Assembly: GCA_964472505.1 (NCBI GenBank)
Contig: CAYYQW010000107.1
Location: 1-9,704, forward strand
Length of the DNA stretch: 9,704 nucleotides
DNA from: JAYEIA01 sp964472505
GTDB lineage: Bacteria > Bacteroidota > Bacteroidia > Bacteroidales > JAADGE01
Direction of reading: 5' to 3'
Numbering within the stretch: the first letter of the stretch is position 1; each line of letters opens with the position of its first letter. A program made the position numbers and the translations under genes. This document shows, piece after piece, positions 1-4,656 of this stretch. Below the pieces are notes generated by a model. It did no database searches, was not told where the DNA came from, and saw only the letters and a program-made list of their open reading frames with translations.

Positions 1-302
1 ACACAAGGGGTGGGCGGGTGGGAATAGACAGGCGGAGCCGTTGCGAGCGGAGCATGGCACAGGGCAAGAGAGCCGCGATAGCGCCTTGCCCTGCCGGGCG
101 GTTTGGCGGAATTTTTTGCATTTTTCTTGCAAAAATTATGACAAACCGGTGCCGCAGCGACCCGCAGGCTCGCCTATACTGCAAGCGGTTTACGCCCGTA
201 ATAAATTTGTGCCTTTTTAGGCACACCATATAAGGGTTCGGGCGGAAAAAGTAGCTTGCTGTGACGAAGCCCGGAGCCACTACCACAGAAAAAAGGCAAT
301 GT

Positions 303-318
303 GTGCAAAGCTTTGCAC
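303..318. repeat. Perfect 16-bp palindrome
   Basis: GTGCAAAG is followed directly by its reverse complement CTTTGCAC. Without a loop it is more likely a dimeric protein binding site or a cruciform seed than an RNA hairpin. It lies 12 bases left of the larger nested inverted repeat. Confidence 0.6.
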
Positions 319-330
319 TAAAATTGCCGG

Positions 331-425
331 TGCTATGCAAGGCTGCTATGTTTTTTTTAGCTTTTATTTTTTTGTAAAAGCTCAAAAAAACATAAAGCAC
401 CCGCAGGGCTTGGCCTTGCAGAGCA
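331..425. repeat. Nested imperfect inverted repeat (large foldback)
   Basis: The outer arms 331-343 and 413-425 are reverse complements at 12 of 13 positions. Inside them, arms 348-366 and 375-393 match at 18 of 19 positions around an 8-base loop. The inner arms hold T-rich and A-rich runs around an AGCTTTTA/TAAAAGCT core. Either strand could fold into one long stem-loop. A terminator, a transposon end or a replication/transfer structure are all possible; no neighbouring gene tells which. Confidence 0.7.
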
Positions 426-581
426 TTTTTTGTGGTTGGGAGCGTAGGGCTGAGGAACGCCTTATAACCTGCAGACAGTGTCGGACTCTGAGCGGGCTTA
501 ATTGAAACCGGAACCATACGGACTGCTCCGGCTTATCAAAGTTTTAGCGAAAAACGGAGGTACGGAGTTTTTTGATGAAAT

Positions 582-708
582 TTTGATGTGCCGGTTTATC
601 GTGCACGTAAGTTTATGGGGCAAAATAAAGAAAGCCTCTTTGCCCAAAACGGAAAAAAGTTGTTTCACCTTTTGTGAAGCTCTTTTTTTTGGTTTGGGGA
701 ATGGGGCG
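582..708. repeat. 127-bp direct repeat, copy A
   Basis: It matches 2259-2385 in the same orientation, with only four differences (positions 613 and 619-621). Weaker similarity seems to extend upstream: both copies follow a GGAGG(T/A)ACG(G/C)AGT-like segment. The repeat starts with an 8-bp palindrome (CGTGCACG, 600-607) and can fold as a long hairpin: 643-648/693-698, 653-659/682-688 and 664-668/674-678. It ends 30 bases from the stop codon of the SecB-like gene. Read on the minus strand, its hairpin followed by a T-run might end transcription of that operon. Confidence 0.9.
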
Positions 709-738
709 GGAAATGATATCAATTACTTTAAATCTATC

Positions 739-1176
739 TTAATGATTGCTGCTTTTGAAAAATTTTTCTGCAAGAGATTTGGGGTCAATTATTGGTAAAA
801 ATATATCAGAAAACTTTGTTCCTTCTGCATTTCGTGCTATCAATGCTCTTGAGTGGGTAAAAGACAGACTGACAATTGTTGTTAACATAGCATCCGGGAT
901 ATTGTAGGTTTGGGGTGTATCCTCTGATTCAAATTTATCTAAATCAGGAATTGAAAATATATTTCCCGTTCGACTACTCATAAATATTTTGTCGTCAGAT
1001 TTTTTGAGAAAGCTTATTTCCAATACTAATTCTATTGTGCTGTCGGATTTATTAAATTGTAAGCTATGTTTCATTTTTAGCCCAATCTCCTTTCCGGGAT
1101 CAATAGATTCATCCACAGAAAATGCCAGATCTTTAATTTTTTTTATCCCAATTTGAAAAGTTGTTTCTTTTTTCAT
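739..1176 (-). CDS. SecB-like chaperone, third gene of a toxin-antitoxin-chaperone operon
   Basis: This 145-residue protein has the size (E. coli SecB has 155) and layout of the SecB/DUF1608-like fold, recognised by pattern rather than by alignment. An N-terminal beta-rich part has alternating hydrophobic strands (about residues 30-41, 46-57 and 63-75). A helix follows (about 94-114, IPDAMLTTIVSLSF...SRALIA), then the typical ending with a short strand and proline turn (FSDIFLPIIDPKSL, 122-135). There is no signal peptide, so it should be cytosolic. It lies 48 bases downstream of the antitoxin gene on the same strand, the order of M. tuberculosis HigB1-HigA1-Rv1957. In those systems the chaperone binds the antitoxin tail, protecting it from aggregation and proteolysis; that role is inferred here. 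Canonical secB is largely a proteobacterial gene, which makes a TAC role more likely than general export. Main doubt: the family call rests on motif reading. Confidence 0.72.
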   Translation of the reverse strand: MKKETTFQIGIKKIKDLAFSVDESIDPGKEIGLKMKHSLQFNKSDSTIELVLEISFLKKSDDKIFMSSRTGNIFSIPDLDKFESEDTPQTYNIPDAMLTTIVSLSFTHSRALIARNAEGTKFSDIFLPIIDPKSLAEKFFKSSNH

Positions 1177-1224
1177 CTGTTTAAAAAGTTCAATCTGTTA
1201 ATACAATAGAAACTATCAAAAGTC

Positions 1225-1620
1225 CTATGAAGCCAAGTCATCCATAACTGTTACAGATTCTGTTTTTTTAGAGATTTTCCTAAAGTTGCCGGTTCCTGAT
1301 TGAGTACTTATTACGTGATAGTCAATCGGAATAACTTTAGCTTGTTCATTTTCTTTTGCAATATCATCCAACGATTTGAAAGTTATTTCCGGGACAACAC
1401 CAATAAAGGTAGCCAATTCTATTAATTTTTTTAACGTAAAATTAAAATTACCATTTATTATTTGAGAGATATAACCTTTGGAAACGCCAAGCCTTTTTGC
1501 CAATTGACTCTGGTTAAGATCTTCTTTTTCCATATATGCCCATACCTGACGAAAAATTTCATTTTGAATTGTCTCAAGCCGGTATTCGGGTGTTTTTATT
1601 AAATCTTTGTACTTCAGCAT
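1225..1620 (-). CDS. higA: XRE-family HigA-like antitoxin with C-terminal extension
   Basis: This 131-residue DNA-binding protein should neutralise the upstream-encoded toxin and repress their shared promoter. The helix-turn-helix is clear at about residues 37-56 (QSQLAKRLGVSKGYISQIIN), followed by the usual continuation LKKLIELATFIGV (63-75). An N-terminal segment (1-30) precedes it. After the domain comes a tail of about 45 residues (87-131) with little predicted secondary structure and scattered hydrophobics: V96, I97, I99, Y101, V103, I104, F113, V123, V125, M126 and L129. Simple HigA proteins are around 100 residues, so the tail is extra. In TAC modules such a tail (chaperone addiction, ChAD) is the SecB-like chaperone's binding site; that function is inferred. 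The start lies 14 bases past the toxin stop codon, suggesting coupled translation. Confidence 0.87.
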   Translation of the reverse strand: MLKYKDLIKTPEYRLETIQNEIFRQVWAYMEKEDLNQSQLAKRLGVSKGYISQIINGNFNFTLKKLIELATFIGVVPEITFKSLDDIAKENEQAKVIPIDYHVISTQSGTGNFRKISKKTESVTVMDDLAS

Positions 1621-1634
1621 GTTGTTTTTCGTTT

Positions 1635-2027
1635 TTAGGATTTTTGTGAATTAAAATATTCTTTTTTGATATTCCGGAACCGCTTAATATCTTTTTTTTG
1701 TGATGTTTTTTTGCCACCGTAAACGATAATTCTACCGGTATGCTTTTCATGAAACAAATAAATTCTAAGATGTTTCGTTTTTATTTCAAATTCCGTAAGC
1801 GTTTCATTTTGAGGTGTAATATTTCTAAATTTAGTTTTTGGAAGAAATTTATTTTCCGAAACTTCCTGCATTATTGTTTGTGCTTTTCTCAATTCCGATT
1901 TTAAATTTCCTGATTGTTCTATTTCACCCCAAAACTCATCAAACTGACACTTTCCGTTTATTTCAAGTTTAAAAAATTCAATGTGGCCGGTTATTTCCGG
2001 AATATTTCTTATTGCAAAATTACGCAT
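1635..2027 (-). CDS. higB: RelE/HigB-like toxin (Gp49-type), first gene of the TAC operon
   Basis: This 130-residue basic protein is likely a ribosome-dependent mRNA endonuclease. Its C-terminal half reads like the RelE/Gp49 fold: strands around 79-92 (FEIKTKHLRIYLF), then the strand and basic turn IIVYGGKKTSQKK (100-112), where the paired lysines K106-K107 take the place of the 'KKT' seen in HigB-type toxins, and a basic closing helix (113-124). The N-terminal part (28-60) is helical and carries a charged FDEFWGEIE stretch. The length is close to HigB1 of M. tuberculosis (about 125). Toxin before antitoxin is the HigBA order, unlike most RelBE pairs. Catalytic residues in this family vary and I cannot name them with certainty. 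The start is the first ATG after the operator-like repeats, in an A-rich leader. Confidence 0.8.
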   Translation of the reverse strand: MRNFAIRNIPEITGHIEFFKLEINGKCQFDEFWGEIEQSGNLKSELRKAQTIMQEVSENKFLPKTKFRNITPQNETLTEFEIKTKHLRIYLFHEKHTGRIIVYGGKKTSQKKDIKRFRNIKKEYFNSQKS

Positions 2028-2040
2028 AATTTTTGAAAAA

Positions 2041-2078
2041 GTTTAGCAATAACTAAACAAAAGATGTTTTCTTTTGTT
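2041..2078 (-). promoter_or_regulatory. Twin inverted repeats, candidate operators of the TAC operon
   Basis: Two inverted repeats stand side by side just upstream of the toxin start. The first is GTTTAG-N6-CTAAAC at 2041-2058. The second is AACAAAAG-N7-CTTTTGTT at 2056-2078, overlapping the first by three bases. Both are perfect. Their place between the probable -7 box and the ATG suits autorepression by the HigA-like protein, as in HigBA systems generally. Binding is inferred. Confidence 0.5.
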
Positions 2079-2087
2079 AATTTTCTA

Positions 2088-2115
2088 CAAAAATACTTGA
2101 TATAGGGCAAAAATG
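2088..2115 (-). promoter_or_regulatory. Putative promoter of the TAC operon
   Basis: On the minus strand, TATTTTTG (2088-2095) fits the Bacteroidetes -7 consensus TAnnTTTG. A TTG lies 20 bases further upstream, near the -33 position. Transcription would start near 2080-2084, giving a leader of about 55 bases that contains both inverted repeats. AT-rich DNA makes chance matches fairly likely. Confidence 0.4.
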
Positions 2116-2258
2116 CAATCTTAGTTTTTATCAAAACCTTTTAATTCGTCCTAAATGATCTATTATCATGGCATCCGCAGGGAACTAAAGTATTGTGGGC
2201 TGCTTTCGACTCTTGATAGCTGCAGCAATCAATGGAGGAACGCAGTGATTGATAAAAC

Positions 2259-2385
2259 TTTGATGTGCCGGTTTATCGTGCACGTAAGTCTATGGAATAA
2301 AATAAAGAAAGCCTCTTTGCCCAAAACGGAAAAAAGTTGTTTCACCTTTTGTGAAGCTCTTTTTTTTGGTTTGGGGAATGGGGCG
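2259..2385. repeat. 127-bp direct repeat, copy B
   Basis: It matches copy A (582-708) with four substitutions and lies on the far side of the TAC operon, so the two copies bracket about 1.55 kb. Just upstream are a GCTGCAGC palindrome (2219-2226) and a CAATCA/TGATTG stem (2226-2231/2246-2251) around a GGAGGAACGCAG loop. That segment is related to the one before copy A. The open frame through both copies encodes the same ~41 residues from ATG, but nothing supports its translation. Confidence 0.9.
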
Positions 2386-2609
2386 AATCCTACTTAGAAT
2401 GATTTCAAATTGTTAAATTCAAAAAAAATGAAAAAGAATATCGTTCTGCCAATATATCTGCAAAATATTTCGTAAATTGGTAGCGAAATTTATTCGCATA
2501 AGTAAACATTTTTGTTTCACTTTTCGAAATTTTGAAATTGCGGAAAACTCATTACTTCAACAGGATGTTGAGAAATGTTGTGAAAACTCTCTCTCACCAC
2601 CAGAAGATT

Positions 2610-2650
2610 AAAAGGTTCGGATACAAAATGTATCTGAACCTTTTCTTTTT
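2610..2650 (+). terminator. Strong rho-independent terminator-like hairpin
   Basis: A 15-bp stem (2610-2624 with 2630-2644, one G-U pair) closes a 5-base loop. It starts with AAAA, ends in TTTT and is followed by CTTTTTT, so it could work in both directions. No gene ends immediately before it on the plus strand, so what it terminates is unclear: possibly a small RNA, or a gene since lost. Confidence 0.75.
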
Positions 2651-2739
2651 TATGCGTTTTCCTGATATATTTCTTGCTAAAATTTGAAATTTATAAAAAA
2701 AAATTGCTTTTTATAAAGGCAACCAAACATATTTTTTAG

Positions 2740-2747
2740 TATTTTTG
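2740..2747 (+). promoter_or_regulatory. Possible -7 box for the two-helix membrane protein gene
   Basis: TATTTTTG fits TAnnTTTG, but I find no TTTG or TTG at the expected distance upstream. It would give a leader of about 90 bases containing a 13-codon open frame (2750-2791) and the hairpin 2771-2790. Confidence 0.3.
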
Positions 2748-2843
2748 TAATGACTATGAAAAACTGTAATCAAAAAATCCGAATTTTTTGAATTTTAGCC
2801 GATAATTACAATTTCATAACAAACCCGTAAAAGCAATCATACT

Positions 2844-3662
2844 ATGAAAAACACAGAAAAAAGAAAGAAAGTTTATGACTATTTGAAAACCGACTATAAT
2901 GAGGAGCTCTCGGAACAGGAACTTATAAAATGCCTCCGAAAAAAAATCAATAACGGAAAAATCAACGGGATAGTACACATGCAAGACAATACAGTAAAGG
3001 GGGCTTTACTGCTGGCTGAGTTGGCCGAAAACATTTACAGTGAAACACGCCGAGAAGTACAACAAAAAGACCGAATAATAAAACACAAGCAAAATCGCCT
3101 GAAAGCAATACACCAAGAAAAACTACACGATAAAAAAGAGGCTTTCAAAAAAAATGCAAGTCCTAAAATTCATCTGCTTTTTTACATCTTTGCCGGTGTC
3201 AGTATTTTGGCTTCACTATTATATTCAGGCACGGAACTAATCCGGAAAATAGGAAGCGGTGATTTCGGCAAATTGGCAGCCGGAGCAGTTATTATATTCT
3301 TTATAATTATTTTCGCTTACATTATACCGGCGATTTTGCGTTCGCAGCTAAAAAAAGGATTGGCCGACAAAGTATGTTCTCATGAGTTTTCAAGCGAATT
3401 GGCAACCAAATCGGAGGAATTCACGGACAAAGGAAGCACCGAATACATTGAAAAACAACTTAATAAAGGTGAAGGTTGTATTTACTTTTTAAAGAAAAAG
3501 CTTTTCAGCCTCTACAATTATGCAACCTTTTCTCAGCTTAACGATATTTTTACGGAGAAACTTATGAGCGAAAATATCATTCGTCCGGTTTATAAAAAAG
3601 CTAATACCAGAAAATTCCGCTTGTATTCTTTTGAAGAAGATAAAAGCATAATAAGCAAATAA
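2844..3662 (+). CDS. Unrecognised protein with two membrane helices
   Basis: I do not recognise this 272-residue protein. The N-terminal part (1-105) is charged and helical, with a basic, coiled-coil-prone stretch at about 66-103. Two hydrophobic segments follow, about 109-128 (HLLFYIFAGVSILASLLY) and 144-165 (LAAGAVIIFFIIIFAYIIPAIL), separated by ~15 mostly polar residues. The C-terminal ~105 residues (166-272) are soluble and basic. The likely layout is a helical hairpin in the inner membrane with both large ends in the cytosol. No signal peptide or catalytic motif is visible. The ATG follows an A-rich leader. The gene ends 20 bases from the 3' end of convergent rsmA. It sits between the accessory left part and the core genes, so it may be strain-specific. 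Confidence 0.82.
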   Translation: MKNTEKRKKVYDYLKTDYNEELSEQELIKCLRKKINNGKINGIVHMQDNTVKGALLLAELAENIYSETRREVQQKDRIIKHKQNRLKAIHQEKLHDKKEAFKKNASPKIHLLFYIFAGVSILASLLYSGTELIRKIGSGDFGKLAAGAVIIFFIIIFAYIIPAILRSQLKKGLADKVCSHEFSSELATKSEEFTDKGSTEYIEKQLNKGEGCIYFLKKKLFSLYNYATFSQLNDIFTEKLMSENIIRPVYKKANTRKFRLYSFEEDKSIISK

Positions 3663-3682
3663 ATCAGATAAAAAACATACTG

Positions 3683-4453
3683 CTATGAAAGTGCTTTTTG
3701 AAGCACCAAAGTCAGTTCTTCAAACTGTTTCGGGCTGAGTTGTTCAGGACGTAAAGTCATAAAGGGGTGATCCAATACTATTTCTCCCAAAATGGGTTTG
3801 AGGGAATTTCTAAGCATCTTTCGGCGCATACCAAAAGCGGTTTTTACCGTTTTGAAAAAAAAAGCCTCATCACATTGCAAAGATTTATCGGGAATGCGCT
3901 GCAAACGTAACACAGCAGAATCGACATTGGGCGGCGGGCTAAATTTTTCGGGTCCTACGCTAAAAAGCAATTCGGCGGTATAAAAAGTCTGAATAAACAC
4001 ACTTAAAATGCCGTAGGTCTTATTCCCGTGAGAAGCCACGATGCGCTGTGCCACTTCCTTCTGAAACATTCCAATCACCGACTGCACTACCCTTCTGTGT
4101 TCAAGCACTTTAAAAAGTATGGGAGCCGAAATATTGTATGGGAAATTACCGATTAAATCCATGCCCTCAGGGAATTTATCAGTTAAATTGAATTGCAAAA
4201 AATCTCCGTAAATAATTTTATCTTTCAAATCGGGAAAATGCTCTGTCAGGTATTCAACCGATTCGCTGTCAACCTCAACAGGATACAATTTTTTTGACTT
4301 AGGAATCAGAAATTGCGTAAGCATTCCCATTCCGGGCCCTACTTCCACCAAATTCTCGGCAGAATCCTCAGAAATCGAATCAGCCACTCGGGCGGAAATG
4401 CTCTCATCTATTAAAAAATGTTGTCCTAAGCGCTTTTTTGGCCTTACCTTCAT
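3683..4453 (-). CDS. rsmA: 16S rRNA (adenine(1518)-N(6)/adenine(1519)-N(6))-dimethyltransferase RsmA (KsgA)
   Basis: RsmA uses S-adenosylmethionine to dimethylate two adjacent adenines in the 3'-terminal hairpin of 16S rRNA, late in 30S assembly. The 256-residue protein begins with the family signature KKRLGQHFL (6-14). It has the SAM motif EVGPGMGMLT (37-46), the acidic residue E60 after the second strand, GDF (83-85) and the target-adenine motif NFPYNIS (103-109). The small C-terminal helical domain carries PPPNVDSAVLRL and FGMRRKMLRNSL. The open frame extends upstream to an ATG at 4534, but the extra 27 residues lack family resemblance. That extension also contains the probable -7 box at 4516-4523, so I chose the ATG at 4453. 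The gene is divergent from porX and convergent with the membrane protein gene. Confidence 0.97.
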   Translation of the reverse strand: MKVRPKKRLGQHFLIDESISARVADSISEDSAENLVEVGPGMGMLTQFLIPKSKKLYPVEVDSESVEYLTEHFPDLKDKIIYGDFLQFNLTDKFPEGMDLIGNFPYNISAPILFKVLEHRRVVQSVIGMFQKEVAQRIVASHGNKTYGILSVFIQTFYTAELLFSVGPEKFSPPPNVDSAVLRLQRIPDKSLQCDEAFFFKTVKTAFGMRRKMLRNSLKPILGEIVLDHPFMTLRPEQLSPKQFEELTLVLQKALS

Positions 4454-4515
4454 AACTTTCTTCTTTTTTTGAAAAATCCGCACAAAATCATCTAATAAGC
4501 AGATTTCTGTTTCGG

Positions 4516-4523
4516 CAAAGATA
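4516..4523 (-). promoter_or_regulatory. Putative -7 box of rsmA
   Basis: On the minus strand this reads TATCTTTG, a match to TAnnTTTG. It would start the transcript about 55-60 bases before the ATG at 4453. No good -33 element was seen. It is one half of a ~200-bp divergent promoter region. Confidence 0.45.
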
Positions 4524-4601
4524 ATAAAACACACAATATATTAGGCCTAAATGAAAAACAAGAAAGTAATTTCAAAAAAGATGTTAAAACGCTTCGATAT
4601 A

Positions 4602-4633
4602 TTTCCGCTCTCAGTCTTTCTTTTGTATTTTTG
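4602..4633 (+). promoter_or_regulatory. Putative porX promoter
   Basis: TATTTTTG at 4626-4633 fits TAnnTTTG. A weak TTTC lies 20 bases upstream (4602-4605) in place of the -33 TTTG. The leader would be short, about 15-20 bases, ending in an A-rich stretch before the ATG at 4657. Confidence 0.55.
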
Positions 4634-4656
4634 CGCTATATCAATAAAAAACAAGC

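Larger units (their letters stand above)
1..500. other. Non-coding, GC-rich, hairpin-dense region
   Basis: I see no convincing gene here; the open frames give low-complexity, cysteine/arginine-rich translations without family resemblance. Base composition is odd: 40 of the first 60 and 37 of the next 60 bases are G or C, while nearby genes look AT-rich. Hairpins follow one another: a 9-bp stem 60-68/85-93 with a small inner stem (74-76/81-83); 113-120/128-135; 143-148/186-191 with inner pairings 157-160/170-173; 208-213/220-225; 235-243/269-278 (one bulge, one G-U); a 16-bp palindrome at 303-318; and the nested inverted repeat at 331-425. This could be the end of a mobile element, a dispersed repeat or a structured RNA; the sequence alone does not decide. 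Confidence 0.6.
2386..2843. other. AT-rich intergenic region
   Basis: No gene of convincing length is visible. The stretch holds the hairpin at 2610-2650, a possible -7 box at 2740-2747 and an A/T-only hairpin around CCGA at 2771-2790. About 200 bases left of the hairpin (2400-2600) show nothing recognisable. Confidence 0.6.

Noticed and set aside
18..233. Open frame in the GC-rich left end
   Set aside because: Cysteine/arginine-rich composition, full of hairpins, no domain; likely chance in a GC-rich stretch.
502..798. Plus-strand open frame across copy A of the repeat
   Set aside because: It overlaps the 3' end of the SecB-like gene on the other strand. Its recognisable part is only the repeat, with no family resemblance or leader.
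739..1176. General export chaperone SecB
   Set aside because: Its place as third gene of a toxin-antitoxin operon and the phylum argue for a dedicated TAC chaperone, though some export activity cannot be excluded.
582..2385. CRISPR array from the repeated segments
   Set aside because: Only two copies, 127 bp long and 1.55 kb apart, with no cas genes.
2155..2397. Plus-strand open frame across copy B of the repeat
   Set aside because: Same repeat-derived peptide as in copy A with a different beginning and end, so the frame follows the repeat rather than a gene.
4454..4534. Longer start for rsmA (27 extra residues)
   Set aside because: The extension does not resemble RsmA and contains the probable -7 box; the ATG at 4453 gives the usual start just before KKRLGQHFL.
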